Part shown: positions 51,367 through 62,232 of the stretch, one piece after another | Layout: every line of letters starts with the position of its first letter | Position numbering within the stretch: position 1 is the stretch's first letter | Source of the DNA: an uncultured Oscillospiraceae bacterium | GTDB taxonomy: Bacteria; Bacillota; Clostridia; Oscillospirales; Acutalibacteraceae | Direction of reading: 5' to 3' | Assembly: GCA_900543395.1 (NCBI GenBank) | Contig: UQQT01000006.1 | Location: 1-64,000, forward strand | DNA length: 64,000 bases | Notes under the pieces: model-generated | What the model was told of the DNA's origin: nothing | Database searches by the model: none | The model's input: only the letters and a program-made list of their open reading frames with translations | Position numbers and translations under genes: made by a program

Positions 51367-52027
51367 TGTTCAATCTCTTTTCCAACATTTTTGAAATTAT
51401 CATGAGAACGGATATAACCACGAGGTAAAGTCCGGCGACGTAAACGTACGTTTCGAAGAATCTGTATGTAGAGCCTACGTACGTCTTAGCCTTGTTAACA
51501 ACCTCGGCAAGTCCGATAACCGAAAGTATGGACGTATCCTTTATTGTAATGATAAACTGGTTGACTAAGGACGGAATCGATATTTTGAAAGCCTGAGGAA
51601 GAACAACTCTAATCATAGCCCTGCTCTTGCTGAGTCCCAGACTTCTCGCCGCCTCCATCTGTCCCTTGTCGACGGCCTGAATACCGCCTCTGAATATTTC
51701 GGAAAGATACGCGCCCGCGTTGAGACTCAAGGTTATGACGCCTGCAACGAACGGAGTAAACTTAAATCCGCTGATAAAAAGCTGAACGACCTGCGGTACG
51801 CCGAAAAAGACGATAAACGCCTGTACGAGCATGGGTGTTCCGCGGATAATCCAAACGTATGCGCCCGAGATGAGTCTGAACACTTTGAACTTCGACATTC
51901 CCATAAGGCATGCGATAAGTCCGAGAAAGAAACCTATAAGAATGGAGAGAAGCGAAATTCCTATCGTCAGCTTGATACCGGCTAACAGAATAGGAGTCGC
52001 CTTTTCAAATACAACGCTAAAATCCAT
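51332..52027 (-). CDS. Polar amino acid ABC transporter, permease subunit
   Basis: A 231-residue HisM/GlnP-type permease. The EAA loop is visible as [22 protein letters not shown], here quoted as its start EAARSLGLS and end VVLPQA, and about five membrane helices are present. Uptake of a polar amino acid is implied by family; specificity is not determined. Confidence 0.95.
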   Translation of the reverse strand: MDFSVVFEKATPILLAGIKLTIGISLLSILIGFFLGLIACLMGMSKFKVFRLISGAYVWIIRGTPMLVQAFIVFFGVPQVVQLFISGFKFTPFVAGVITLSLNAGAYLSEIFRGGIQAVDKGQMEAARSLGLSKSRAMIRVVLPQAFKISIPSLVNQFIITIKDTSILSVIGLAEVVNKAKTYVGSTYRFFETYVYVAGLYLVVISVLMIISKMLEKRLNNDKKSKSNRSA

Positions 52028-52050
52028 AATCTTTCCTACAATCCAATAGA

Positions 52051-52081
52051 GTACAGTATGATCTTACAGACCATACTGTAC
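52051..52081. other. Intra-operon hairpin between binding protein and permease genes
   Basis: A perfect 10-bp inverted repeat (52051-52060 with 52072-52081) without a T-run. Such hairpins often protect the upstream binding-protein mRNA so that it is made in excess. Confidence 0.6.
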
Positions 52082-52122
52082 CGCAATAATCAATAATAAA
52101 ATTTTAAGCTTAAGTCAAAAAC

Positions 52123-52929
52123 TTATTTCATACCGTACTTGGCGAGAAGCTGGTCGTAAACGCCGTTAGCCTTTACATTTTTAAGACCCTCGTTAAACAT
52201 GGTGATAAGCTCTGCATTCTGACCCTTCTTGACTGCGAAGCCGTAGGGTTTGGGATTGATAACCTCACCTATTGTTTTAAGAGCGGTACCTGTCTTGATC
52301 GAGTAAGAAATAACCGGAAAATCCTCGAAGCATGCGTCGTTATTACCGTTGAGAACAGCCTGATACATTTCGGCGCTGCCTTCGTAGGTAACGGTTTTGA
52401 AGCCGTATTTATCCTTTACGCTCTCGGCATAATCAAGACCCTGGGTGCTTGCCTTAACGGCTACCGTCTTGCCTTTGAGATCCTCAAGAGACTTAATAGC
52501 GCTGTCAGCCTTAACAACGAGAACCTGACCGTTTTCAATGTAACCGTCGGAGAAATCGAAGGTTTCCTTTCTCTCGTCGGTGATGGTCATACCGGCGATC
52601 ATAGCGTCTGCCTGACCTGCCTGAACCGCGCCCATTGAAGCATCGAATCCCTCGTTGTGCATCTCGTACTCGAACTTCTGATCTTTAGCGATAGCTTCAA
52701 GGAGATCCATATCGAAGCCCGTGTACTTACCGCTTTCGGTATCAAGATACTCAAAGGGAGCGAAGCTGTTATCCGAGTAGATAACGTATTTCTTGCCCGT
52801 CTGTGCGGCTGCGTTCGACGTATCAGTCTTGCTTACGTCGCCGCCCTTGTCGTCTCCGCAGGAAGCGAAAGCGAACAGAGTCATAATAACCGCAAGAGCG
52901 AGTGCGATTATTTTCGTTACTTTTTTCAT
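52123..52929 (-). CDS. Polar amino acid ABC transporter, substrate-binding lipoprotein
   Basis: A 268-residue protein with lipobox AFASC (Cys at about 24) and the SBP_bac_3 fold: FAPFEYLDTESGKYTGFDMD, GMTITDERKETFDFS, then LKGKTVAVKASTQG. The cluster of glycine/aspartate at the binding site is typical of glutamine, cystine or histidine binders; the ligand is not assigned. First gene of the operon, lying about 40 nt downstream of its promoter. Confidence 0.95.
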   Translation of the reverse strand: MKKVTKIIALALAVIMTLFAFASCGDDKGGDVSKTDTSNAAAQTGKKYVIYSDNSFAPFEYLDTESGKYTGFDMDLLEAIAKDQKFEYEMHNEGFDASMGAVQAGQADAMIAGMTITDERKETFDFSDGYIENGQVLVVKADSAIKSLEDLKGKTVAVKASTQGLDYAESVKDKYGFKTVTYEGSAEMYQAVLNGNNDACFEDFPVISYSIKTGTALKTIGEVINPKPYGFAVKKGQNAELITMFNEGLKNVKANGVYDQLLAKYGMK

Positions 52930-52984
52930 GTGTAATCCTCCGTTTCAAAATAAAATCCGCTTTTGACAGCGAATATTTTAAGAT

Positions 52985-53013
52985 ATTTTACCATTTTTTA
53001 TTGTGGGTGTCAA
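52985..53013 (-). promoter_or_regulatory. Promoter of the amino acid ABC operon
   Basis: Minus-strand TTGACA (53008-53013), a 17-nt spacer and TAAAAT (52985-52990). Confidence 0.82.
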
Positions 53014-53127
53014 TGACTATTATAAAAAAATATACGCTTCGCATATTTTAAATATGTAGGTATGCACAAAAATCACGGATATTTATACGTTTAAAGTCCA
53101 ACAATCAACGAAATGAATCTGTAATTA

Positions 53128-53156
53128 TTGAAAAATATATAATATGATAGTATAAT
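53128..53156 (+). promoter_or_regulatory. Promoter of the second ABC exporter operon
   Basis: TTGAAA (53128-53133), a 17-nt spacer and TATAAT (53151-53156), about 35 nt before the GTG start at 53192. Confidence 0.85.
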
Positions 53157-53191
53157 TTATATTTATTCATACTGTTTAGGACGGATATAAT

Positions 53192-54916
53192 GTGAAAAAG
53201 GTTTTTTATTATCTGAAAAGCTACGCCGTGCAGAGTATTCTCGGTCCGCTTTTCAAGTTAGGAGAAGCGACGCTCGAGCTGTTCGTTCCGCTCGTCGTGG
53301 CTAAGATAATCGACGTCGGCATCCCGAATTCTGACAAAAATTATATTATTAAAATGAGTCTTATCCTCGTCGGGCTTGCACTCGCCGGACTTTTGATGAG
53401 CGTTACGGCACAGTATTTCGCCGCAAAGGCCTCCGTCGGATGTGTTACGAAAATGCGTTCGGCTCTGTTTGCCCATATTCAGACCTTATCGTACTCGGAT
53501 CTTGACTCTCTCGGCACGTCGACCGTCATAACGAGAATGACGGGGGACATGAACCAGATTCAGACGGGACTCAATATCGGTTTAAGACTGCTTTTGCGCT
53601 CACCCTTTGTCGTACTCGGCGCAATGGTCATGGCGTTTACAATAGATACGCGCGAGGCTTTGATTTTCGCGGGGGCGATTCCGATTCTTGCCACAGTAAT
53701 ATTCGGCATAATGCTCGCCGGAATCCCTCTTTATAAAAAAACGCAGGGCAAGCTCGACTCGGTTTTAAGACTTACGAGAGAGAATCTCACGGGAGTGAGA
53801 GTTATACGCGCGTTCGGCAGGGAAAAAGAGGAAACCGCCCGTTTCGTAGGCTCGAACAACGCGCTTGTCGCTATACAGGAATTCGCGGGCAAAATCGCGG
53901 CGGTACTCAATCCCGCAACGTACGTTATAATAAACGCCGCCGTTATAATTCTAATATATTCGGGCGCGGTAAAGGTCAACGCGGGAACCCTCACGCAGGG
54001 CGAGACAGTCGCGCTTTATAACTATATGTCGCAGATACTCATAGAGCTGATTAAATTCGCAAGCCTTATCATAAGTATTACGAAGGCCGCCGCGTGCGCG
54101 AACAGAGTAAGCGATATTCTCGATATGTCCCCGTCGTTTGAGGGCGGAGACGTTATCGGCGGAAGCGACACCGACGAGGCCGTAAGATTCGAAAACGTAT
54201 ATTTAAAATACAACGAAACCGGCGGCGACGCGCTCGAGGATATCTCGTTTACGCTTAAAAAAGGACAGACCCTCGGAATCATAGGCGGTACGGGCGCGGG
54301 CAAAACGTCGGTTGTGAATCTGATACCCGGATTTTATCATGCAACAAAAGGTAACGTCTATGTCGACGGCGTAAACGTAAACGACTGGAATCAGAATTCG
54401 TTAAAGGACAGGATAGGCGTAGTCGAACAGAAGGCAACGCTTTTCTCCGGTACGATAAGAGATAATTTAAAATGGGGCGACGAAAACGCAACGGACGAAG
54501 AAATCATGTCCGCGGCAAGAACGGCGCAGGCGGAGGACGTTATAAATTCAAAGGAATCGGGACTCGACAGCGTTATCGAACAGGGCGGAAAAAATCTCTC
54601 GGGCGGTCAGAGACAGAGACTGACAATTGCCCGCGCACTCGTTAAAAAACCCGAAATTCTCATCCTCGACGACTCCTCGTCCGCGCTCGACTTCGCGACG
54701 GACGCAAAGCTGAGAAAAGCGATAGCCTCGATAAAGGACACGTCGGTAATAATCGTCTCGCAGAGAACCTCGTCGATAAAGCACGCGGACGTAATCGCCG
54801 TGCTCGACGACGGCAGATTAGCGGGACTCGGAACGCATAGCGAGCTTCTTGAAAACTGCCCGGTTTATAAAGAAATTTACGACTCACAGTATAAAAAGGC
54901 GGGTGAGGAAAAATGA
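53192..54916 (+). CDS. Heterodimeric ABC exporter subunit, degenerate half
   Basis: A 574-residue protein starting at GTG after AGGACGG. Six membrane helices, then a nucleotide-binding domain with GGTGAGKT, signature NLSGGQRQRLTIARAL and Walker B LILDDSSSALD: Asp replaces the catalytic Glu, as in the partner-type subunits of heterodimeric exporters. Overlaps the next gene by 4 nt (ATGA). It parallels 30474-32465. Substrate unknown. Confidence 0.93.
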   Translation: MKKVFYYLKSYAVQSILGPLFKLGEATLELFVPLVVAKIIDVGIPNSDKNYIIKMSLILVGLALAGLLMSVTAQYFAAKASVGCVTKMRSALFAHIQTLSYSDLDSLGTSTVITRMTGDMNQIQTGLNIGLRLLLRSPFVVLGAMVMAFTIDTREALIFAGAIPILATVIFGIMLAGIPLYKKTQGKLDSVLRLTRENLTGVRVIRAFGREKEETARFVGSNNALVAIQEFAGKIAAVLNPATYVIINAAVIILIYSGAVKVNAGTLTQGETVALYNYMSQILIELIKFASLIISITKAAACANRVSDILDMSPSFEGGDVIGGSDTDEAVRFENVYLKYNETGGDALEDISFTLKKGQTLGIIGGTGAGKTSVVNLIPGFYHATKGNVYVDGVNVNDWNQNSLKDRIGVVEQKATLFSGTIRDNLKWGDENATDEEIMSAARTAQAEDVINSKESGLDSVIEQGGKNLSGGQRQRLTIARALVKKPEILILDDSSSALDFATDAKLRKAIASIKDTSVIIVSQRTSSIKHADVIAVLDDGRLAGLGTHSELLENCPVYKEIYDSQYKKAGEEK

Positions 54917-56682
54917 AGAAAAAACGCACCTCTTCAAACGACAGAAAGACCGTAAAGATGCTGATGAAGTATGTCGGAAGATATAAAATCCTGCTGTTTT
55001 TCTCGATTCTCCTCGCGGGCGTAAGCGTCGTTCTTACATTATACATTCCGATACTCGCGGGAAACGCGATAGACTGTATACACGGAATCGGAAACGTCGA
55101 TTTTGACTCGATAAAAAATATACTTATAAAAGTCGGAATAATAACCGCCGTCACCGCCGTAATCCAATGGATAATGAACATGATAAACAACCGCATAACG
55201 TACAGGGTCATACGCGACGCGAGAAACGACGCGTTCAAAAAGCTTGAAATTCTCCCGCTTAAATACCTTGACTCTCACCCGCACGGCGACACGGTCAGCA
55301 GAATTATCTCCGACGCCGACCAGTTCGGAGACGGTCTGCTGATGGGATTTTCACAGCTGTTCACGGGCGTTATGACGATAGGAGCGACTCTCGTTTTCAT
55401 GCTGACGATAAACCCTCCGATAACCGCAGTCGTAGTCGTACTGACTCCCCTGTCGCTGTTCATGGCACGCTTTATAGCAAAGAAAACGCACGCGATGTTT
55501 ACCTTAAGGTCGCAAACGAACGCGGAGCAGACCTCTCACATTGAGGAAACGCTCGGAAACGAAAAAACCGTTCAGGCGTTTTCAAAGGAGAACGACGCTA
55601 ACGAAAAATTTAACGAAATAAATGAAAGACTCGAAAAATGCTCGCTTAAAGCAACGTTCTTTTCATCCCTTACAAACCCCTGCACGCGCTTTATCAACAG
55701 CATAGTCTACGCGGCGGTCGCCTTAACGGGCGCAATAGGAGTCATAAACGGCGGACATTTTGCAATGACCGTTGGCGGACTTGTTTCATTTTTAAGCTAC
55801 GCGAACCAGTATACAAAGCCTTTTAACGAAATATCGGGCGTTATCACAGAGCTTCAGAATTCGCTCGCCTGCGCCGAGAGATTATTCGAATTCATTAATG
55901 AAACTCCCGAAATTCCCGATTCGAAGGACGCAAAAACGCTCGTTTCTCCGACGGGAAAGGTCGATTTTGACTCGGTTTATTTCTCATACACTCCCGGCAA
56001 AAAGCTTATCGAGGATTTTAATTTATCCGTGCATCCCGGTCAGAGAATCGCGATCGTAGGCCCCACCGGCTGCGGAAAGACAACGCTTATTAATCTTTTG
56101 ATGCGTTTCTACGACGCGGATTCGGGCAAAATAAGCGTAGACGGCGAGCCGATAAGGTGTCTTACGAGAAAATCGTTAAGGTCAAACTACGGCATGGTCT
56201 TACAGGACACGTGGCTGAGATACGGCACCGTCAGGGATAATATCAGAATTTCAAAGCCCGACGCAACGGACGAGGAGGTTATCGCGGCGGCAAAATCGGC
56301 GCACGCACACTCGTTCATAAAACGTCTGCCCGACGGGTACGATACCGTTCTGGGCGAGAGCGACGGCGGACTCTCGCAGGGACAAAAACAGCTTCTGTGC
56401 ATAACGAGAATCATGTTAAGCCTGCCACCGATGCTGATTCTCGACGAGGCAACGTCGTCAATCGATACGAGAACGGAGCTGAAAATTCAGAACGCGTTTG
56501 CAAAAATGACCGAGGGCAGGACGAGCTTCATAGTCGCGCACCGACTCTCGACAATACAGAGCGCGGACGTAATACTCGTCATGAAGGACGGTAAAATAAT
56601 AGAACAGGGCAATCATGATTCCCTCATGGCTCAAAACGGATTCTACACGAATTTATACAACAGCCAGTTTGAAACGACTTGA
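54913..56682 (+). CDS. Heterodimeric ABC exporter subunit, catalytic half
   Basis: A 589-residue protein. GPTGCGKT, signature GLSQGQKQ and Walker B LILDEATSSIDTRT with the catalytic Glu are intact. It forms the working ATPase site together with the degenerate subunit upstream. The N-terminus is basic (MKKKRTSSNDRKTVK). A terminator hairpin follows at 56787-56825. Confidence 0.93.
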   Translation: MKKKRTSSNDRKTVKMLMKYVGRYKILLFFSILLAGVSVVLTLYIPILAGNAIDCIHGIGNVDFDSIKNILIKVGIITAVTAVIQWIMNMINNRITYRVIRDARNDAFKKLEILPLKYLDSHPHGDTVSRIISDADQFGDGLLMGFSQLFTGVMTIGATLVFMLTINPPITAVVVVLTPLSLFMARFIAKKTHAMFTLRSQTNAEQTSHIEETLGNEKTVQAFSKENDANEKFNEINERLEKCSLKATFFSSLTNPCTRFINSIVYAAVALTGAIGVINGGHFAMTVGGLVSFLSYANQYTKPFNEISGVITELQNSLACAERLFEFINETPEIPDSKDAKTLVSPTGKVDFDSVYFSYTPGKKLIEDFNLSVHPGQRIAIVGPTGCGKTTLINLLMRFYDADSGKISVDGEPIRCLTRKSLRSNYGMVLQDTWLRYGTVRDNIRISKPDATDEEVIAAAKSAHAHSFIKRLPDGYDTVLGESDGGLSQGQKQLLCITRIMLSLPPMLILDEATSSIDTRTELKIQNAFAKMTEGRTSFIVAHRLSTIQSADVILVMKDGKIIEQGNHDSLMAQNGFYTNLYNSQFETT

Positions 56683-56786
56683 TTTTCATTATCTCACACA
56701 TAATAATGTTTCAACTATTATTTTATTAAAAAAAATAAAACCTTTTTAACACAACTGTAGCATTATCACTTTATCAAACAAAAAAA

Positions 56787-56825
56787 CACGCATATTACCT
56801 TATTTAGGAGCATATGCGTGTTTTT
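56787..56825. terminator. Terminator between the ABC exporter and the methyltransferase gene
   Basis: A 9-bp stem (56787-56795 with 56812-56820) with T-runs on both strands, suitable for stopping both the rightward ABC operon and the leftward restriction-modification operon. Confidence 0.82.
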
Positions 56826-56921
56826 ATTATGGCAATGTGTAATTATATATTGCCGATTACTCGTCAAAAAGATTTCTGTTATACATTTTTTTAGAATTCA
56901 AAAAACAAAAAAAATTTACTC

Positions 56922-57899
56922 TTAACCTGTTTGTTCGTATATACTTTTTGCAATATGATATGCAAGCATAACAGGAACAGCATTTCCTACCATTTTATAA
57001 CCATCAGCGATATCTGTATAATAAAAAATGAAATTATCAGGAAAAGTTTGTATTCTTGCGCATTCCCGAACAGATAAACGACGATACAAAGCTTCTTTTC
57101 CGGGTACAAATATTCTCTTATTTTTTTCAACAAATATCATTTTAGGTGCCTGAGGATGAATGGGAGCGTGCCTTCCTCCAGCTTGAATTGTAAATGATTG
57201 TTCGTCCCAATTACGAACCCTGTTTCTTGACATATAAATTGTTGAAAACCCCCCATTCATATACTCATGATTTGGAATAAGACAATTACCCCCATTGGTT
57301 TTATTTTTGTCTTGCGCTTTAATTGCAGTATCTTTTAAGTCCCATATTGCATCCTTTAATGTAATTTTATAATTTAGCGGAGCAGGAAATCTATAATCTA
57401 TATTTAAATCTTTCCTAAAACCAATATAAAAAACCCTCTTTCTATCCTGCGGAACAGCATAGTTTGCAGCATTAGCTAAATTCACAGAAACACTGTATCC
57501 TGCTTCCTCAAAATTGCATAAAATGTTTTTTACTGCTTCCCTATGTAAATCCGCAAGCATACCTGAAACATTTTCAGCAACAAAAAATTTGGGACGTTTA
57601 TCTTTAAGTATTCGAATAAACTCATAAAAAAGTTTTCCGCGGCTATCTTCGATACCCCGTCCTGCACCGGCCTCGCTCCAACTCTGACATGGTGGTCCGC
57701 CGATAATACCGTCGCAATCCGGAATATCACTTGATGGAATATTTCTTATATCTCTTTTATCAAGAGGGGTACTGTGATTTTTTTCGTAGGTTTCCCAAAT
57801 TGTTTTATCGTATTCATTTGCCCACAGTATATTAAAACCCGCCTTTCGGAACCCCAAATCCAACCCGCCGGCACCTGAAAATAAACTTATAATATTCAT
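56922..57899 (-). CDS. DNA (cytosine-5) methyltransferase, type II system
   Basis: A 325-residue m5C methyltransferase with the ordered motifs: [23 protein letters not shown] with the catalytic Cys, [44 protein letters not shown]. The upstream gene is an NgoPII-like endonuclease, so the predicted target is GGCC; this rests on the partner, not on the methyltransferase. Composition is markedly AT-rich compared with both flanks, indicating acquisition by transfer. Confidence 0.94.
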   Translation of the reverse strand: MNIISLFSGAGGLDLGFRKAGFNILWANEYDKTIWETYEKNHSTPLDKRDIRNIPSSDIPDCDGIIGGPPCQSWSEAGAGRGIEDSRGKLFYEFIRILKDKRPKFFVAENVSGMLADLHREAVKNILCNFEEAGYSVSVNLANAANYAVPQDRKRVFYIGFRKDLNIDYRFPAPLNYKITLKDAIWDLKDTAIKAQDKNKTNGGNCLIPNHEYMNGGFSTIYMSRNRVRNWDEQSFTIQAGGRHAPIHPQAPKMIFVEKNKRIFVPGKEALYRRLSVRECARIQTFPDNFIFYYTDIADGYKMVGNAVPVMLAYHIAKSIYEQTG

Positions 57900-57908
57900 T
57901 AAATTCTC

Positions 57909-58754
57909 CTATACTGTAAATGTAATTAATTTTGCACTTTTAAGTTGTGCCGGATTGTTTGGATCCTTAATTTTAACATTTTCAATATGCAAGTACTGAA
58001 TGGTTTTACATAGTTGTTCTAATTCATTATAGTTATTAAACGAATAGTATTTTTCTTCATTTATAAGAGCCATAAAATTAAATTTTTTTGAATAGTCTCT
58101 TCTATAAATATACCTAAAAACACTAAATGGATTTTCAATACCCCACATACCGCGAACTCGTAAATATGTTATCCCCAAAGGATCTACTCTGTTTACTCTG
58201 CCTAATTCTTTAGTTTCAGAAAACTCCACACCGTTTATACTTTCCACTCCGTTTTTGATAACACTTTTTATTTGTTCATAAACAGATTTTTCAGCACAAT
58301 AATCATCGCCATATACCAAAGCCAAAGATTTAAGGTAATTAGAGTCAACCACTCCAACAGCATAAATCATATCTTTAACTTTCCAATCCTCACATTCTCT
58401 GCAAGCCTTTTTTATCATAGGACTATCGCAATAAAGTTTAGCTTTTGGGTAACTGCTGTTTAATGCTAACGATGAATCGTTTGATTCTATTTTTTTAACC
58501 TCAATAGCATCTCCGCCTCGCAACATAGAATCAGGAGGATTGTTTTGATTTCCTAAATAGCTAAACACGTTTGATAGCTTTTGATTCCTAATGCTTTCAT
58601 CTTTTTCATTTACTGTTCCTGCAAATATGTCTTTGATATATTCTTCTAAAGCTTCTCCCATATTATTTGCTCTGTTATGACTTTCCGAATAACTACGTAA
58701 TTCAAATTTAGGATTTATAACAAGCCGCATTATTGCATTGATTATATTTGACAT
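57909..58754 (-). CDS. Type II restriction endonuclease, NgoPII family
   Basis: A 281-residue protein. From memory of the NgoPII family the match is strong over the N-terminal 120 residues (NNMGEALEEYIKDIFAGT, FSYLGNQNNPPD, ALNSSYPKAKL). The PD-(D/E)xK core is GGDAIEVKK, with Asp, Glu and Lys in the expected spacing. NgoPII cuts GGCC. It is upstream of its methyltransferase in the same operon, 9 nt apart, with AGGAG before the ATG and no controller gene. GGCC sites are present in this window (for example 24299-24302), so the host must be methylated if the enzyme is active. Confidence 0.85.
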   Translation of the reverse strand: MSNIINAIMRLVINPKFELRSYSESHNRANNMGEALEEYIKDIFAGTVNEKDESIRNQKLSNVFSYLGNQNNPPDSMLRGGDAIEVKKIESNDSSLALNSSYPKAKLYCDSPMIKKACRECEDWKVKDMIYAVGVVDSNYLKSLALVYGDDYCAEKSVYEQIKSVIKNGVESINGVEFSETKELGRVNRVDPLGITYLRVRGMWGIENPFSVFRYIYRRDYSKKFNFMALINEEKYYSFNNYNELEQLCKTIQYLHIENVKIKDPNNPAQLKSAKLITFTV

Positions 58755-58944
58755 TACAAATCACTCCTTAGCTTTATACATTTTCCGTTTTATATGTTTT
58801 TCAGATTAACTAATAGCAGACAGCAAAATTTCCATCCTTTTTTTCTCACACATTTACATAATCCTATAATTTTTTCATTATATTTTACTCCACGTAAAGC
58901 TGTATTATTTTTATAAAAAACACATAAAGAGCAGAATTTAAAAA

Positions 58945-61900
58945 TTAACAACCTATTGCAATCAGCCCGAGTTCCTTCGGTACCTCCGATTCGACGGACG
59001 AAATTTCACGCACATGCTTCGCCGCGTTTTCGCTCATTTTCTCAAAGAGCTTTTCGTCCCTTACAAGTCTTAAAATTCCGTCGGCGATACCCTTATAATC
59101 CTCTGCCCCGGCTAAAATTCCGCAGTTATCGTCAACGAATTCGGGTACGGCGGCAACCGCGTTCGTCACGGGAACGAGTCCCGAGGACATTGCCTCGTCA
59201 CGCGAAACGCCCTGTGTATCCATACGCGTGGTACAAAGGAAAATTCCGTGTGTTTTATGCTCGTCCGCGATGTCGTACGGTGAGAGATAACGCCTGTTCA
59301 TATTGACGTTTTTGTACCTTTTAAGAGCCGAATACGTTATGTCGAATTTTTCTCCGTCGCCGAAAATATCGAACGTCATATCTTTAAATTCGTCATATTT
59401 TGAAAGCTCCGCAATCGCTTTTGTCATAACGTCGTTTGCGTAGTTGTTGTTTGCGAACGATTTAACCGCAAGAATTTTAAATCTCTGCTCTTTCGGCTTC
59501 TTTTCATACGAATAAAGCGACGTGTCAATGCAGTTGTGAATGACGGACGAGTTTTTATCCGTAAATTCGACGCCGTAGTCCTCGCCGACCGTATTTTTGA
59601 GATATTCGGAAACAAATACGAAATGAATATTATCCGTTTTCGAGCACTCGAAAACCTCGCGCCACATTTTTTCCCTGACTGCCGACTGTTCTTTCGCCTT
59701 TTCAAGCTCCCTGTCCGTCTCAAAATTATATTTACGTCTGAACCACGGCTGAATGTCGAATCCGTGAGACCATATAAATATATTGAACGAATCGGTGTAG
59801 GGCTTGATAATGCTCCAGATATACGGGTCAAGGAAGTGGATGAATATATTTTTAATATTCGAATTTTCGAGAATCGAAACGAGTCTGTCGGCGTTGCCCG
59901 AAACCACGTCGATTCCGTCGTATTCTCTGAATTCAGCCTTAACGTCCGCGCCTATCGCGGCGGCGTCTGCGGGATAGGCATAATTTTTATAAGCCTTTAA
60001 ACGGCGGTGGATGTACATGTATTTATACAAATCGTCGTACGACGGGTATGCGGGTGCAAGAACAAGCGTATCGTTTCTCGACACAAACGGCATATCCTCG
60101 TAGATATTTATATCGCTTCCGATTCTGACGGAGCTTATCTCCGTGTTGCCCGAACCGGTTATAACGAGCGAAATATTAACATATTCGCCCCCGGCGGGAA
60201 TATCGGCTGACAAAAACGGCATATCGGTGCTCACTTCCGATGTTATAACGCGTTTTGAGCTGTCGAGCACATCGCATTTTATATTGACCGCGAGATCGCC
60301 CGCGCACGCACAGACTATCGAAATATTATTCTGTATACCGTGTTCGGAAAGCTTTAATTCCTTTGCGATTACGGGTTCGCTCTTCTCGCCCTCGGACATT
60401 TTCGAGTCAACGCCCGTTTTTCCGTCGGCGGCGAAATAGAGAACCTTTTTATTAGTATACTTTCTGAAAGCGTTGTTAAGCTCGACGGGGCCGTAGTTTA
60501 TATAAATCGAATCGTCCTCGCCGGGCTTTATATTCTCGGCAAGTTTTTCGAGTTTATGAAGCTCTATTCCTTTATCGGCGATAAACATATCCCCGCATTT
60601 TTCGCACGACTGCCCGCCGTTTTCGCAGTAGTTGAATTCGTCCGTGCATAGGAATTTTCCGTCAAGCTTTACACCCTTTGCAAAGCTTAAAACATCGCAT
60701 TTTACGGCAGACGGCCTGACAATTCCCGCGTTCGAATTAAACGAGGAACACTCCCTGTACGTATTTTCTCTCGAAGCAATCGAGACTTCGCCGTTTTCGT
60801 TTTTATATGTATCTGCTTTTCCGAAGCCGTCGAGGGAAGAATATCTCACCGACAAAACAAGGTCGTAAAGATAATTTTCACCGTAAAAATCACGCGGATT
60901 CATAGCTGCGATAAATCCGTTTACGGGGAACTCCGCCGACGAGGCTTCATCGGTTCCGATTCTTTTTACTCTCTCGTCCGACTCGGTAAAATCAACGTCC
61001 GTTATGATATAAAGACGGGCGTTTTTGTACGTCTGACGGGCAAATGAAGATATTGTATTACTGACTTCTTCCCCCGTTTCGCAGTACGAATAAAGCGTAA
61101 TTCCGGGCAGTTTTTTCTTCATATCCCTGCCGAAAACAATACCCGCTATATATCCGAGCCTGTCCTCGCACAGATGGTATGACAGTACGGTACGAAGCCC
61201 CGCGAGTCTGAATTTTCGCGTCGATTCCTCGTCGCAGCAGTATTTGTCAAGATGACGTTTAAGCTCATTTGAATTGTCCGTACTTATCGTTAAGTCGCCG
61301 AAGAAGTTCCGCTGACCGCGCGAATAATTGCCGACGGTTATCGTATTCGAAGCCAGAAGCTCAAACACCCTGCGCGCAAACATCGACTGCGACGCGTTTA
61401 CCGAGTTCATGTTCACGCCGTAGTTATAGCCCTTATACGCTATATGTATTTCGTCGGGAGACAGCGAACCCAATATCATTTTATTATATCTTGCGGGAAA
61501 CGCATGCTCGGGTCTCGGATTTTTAAAATTTCTGTCGAATATTTCGAGTCCCTTTGTACTCTCGAAAACATCGGCAAAATCGTCAAAAACCCTGCATCTC
61601 TCTTTATACTTATGATAATACGCGCCCGCAAAGCAGAATTTATCCTTTCTTACATGCATTTCGAGCGGATTATGCACTCTCGGCTGCGCCGAAAAATGAA
61701 GCAGATACACGTTGTCGCTGTTAAGACTCTTCTTATACTTTGCAACGCAGTCGATGTCCGTCGTAAAAACATAGTCCGCACACGACGCCGCCGACATGAA
61801 AACGTCCGTAAAAACGGGGTCCTCTTTATTCCAGAATACTATCGGAATCCTTTTTGACCGGCAGTATTCGCTTAACTCATAAAGCTCCTTGCTTCCGTTT

Positions 61901-62223
61901 GCAATTTTCTTATACCACGAATTGTTTTTACCGTTCCACGCGGATTCTATAAATAAAAGATCGGGATTAAACGAGTCGATTTCATTCTTCCAGTCGGAGC
62001 ACGTAAGGGAGAAGAAATTACATTCGCTCTCAAAATTACCGCGGGTGAAAGCGTCCGCGATTGCGGCGACCTTCAAATCCTTAAGACTTTTTTTATCCGT
62101 GTTAAAATAAACGGCGTTTTCCTTTTCGTCGAGCGAAACGCCGAATTCGCCGAGCAGCTCTTTAAGCTCTGCCGAACGGCGTTTTAAATATTTTAAAGCC
62201 TCGTTGATATTGTCAGCGGACAT
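58945..62223 (-). CDS. Large multidomain glycosyltransferase (CgeB-like plus GT4-like)
   Basis: A 1092-residue cytoplasmic protein. Residues ~45-385 look like a CgeB/DUF3880 glycosyltransferase (DLLFIESAWNGKN, RRVFELLASNTITVGNYSRGQ). Residues ~390-570 resemble a GT-A type segment (ITLYSYCETGEEVSNTISSF) without a clear DxD. A beta-rich insert covers ~570-700. Residues ~715-1085 form a GT4-type domain (IFIWSHGFDIQP, IHNCIDTSLY, DEAMSSGLVPVTN). It is downstream of a polysaccharide ABC exporter and probably builds or extends the exported glycan. Confidence 0.8.
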   Translation of the reverse strand: MSADNINEALKYLKRRSAELKELLGEFGVSLDEKENAVYFNTDKKSLKDLKVAAIADAFTRGNFESECNFFSLTCSDWKNEIDSFNPDLLFIESAWNGKNNSWYKKIANGSKELYELSEYCRSKRIPIVFWNKEDPVFTDVFMSAASCADYVFTTDIDCVAKYKKSLNSDNVYLLHFSAQPRVHNPLEMHVRKDKFCFAGAYYHKYKERCRVFDDFADVFESTKGLEIFDRNFKNPRPEHAFPARYNKMILGSLSPDEIHIAYKGYNYGVNMNSVNASQSMFARRVFELLASNTITVGNYSRGQRNFFGDLTISTDNSNELKRHLDKYCCDEESTRKFRLAGLRTVLSYHLCEDRLGYIAGIVFGRDMKKKLPGITLYSYCETGEEVSNTISSFARQTYKNARLYIITDVDFTESDERVKRIGTDEASSAEFPVNGFIAAMNPRDFYGENYLYDLVLSVRYSSLDGFGKADTYKNENGEVSIASRENTYRECSSFNSNAGIVRPSAVKCDVLSFAKGVKLDGKFLCTDEFNYCENGGQSCEKCGDMFIADKGIELHKLEKLAENIKPGEDDSIYINYGPVELNNAFRKYTNKKVLYFAADGKTGVDSKMSEGEKSEPVIAKELKLSEHGIQNNISIVCACAGDLAVNIKCDVLDSSKRVITSEVSTDMPFLSADIPAGGEYVNISLVITGSGNTEISSVRIGSDINIYEDMPFVSRNDTLVLAPAYPSYDDLYKYMYIHRRLKAYKNYAYPADAAAIGADVKAEFREYDGIDVVSGNADRLVSILENSNIKNIFIHFLDPYIWSIIKPYTDSFNIFIWSHGFDIQPWFRRKYNFETDRELEKAKEQSAVREKMWREVFECSKTDNIHFVFVSEYLKNTVGEDYGVEFTDKNSSVIHNCIDTSLYSYEKKPKEQRFKILAVKSFANNNYANDVMTKAIAELSKYDEFKDMTFDIFGDGEKFDITYSALKRYKNVNMNRRYLSPYDIADEHKTHGIFLCTTRMDTQGVSRDEAMSSGLVPVTNAVAAVPEFVDDNCGILAGAEDYKGIADGILRLVRDEKLFEKMSENAAKHVREISSVESEVPKELGLIAIGC

Positions 62224-62232
62224 AATTCTCCC

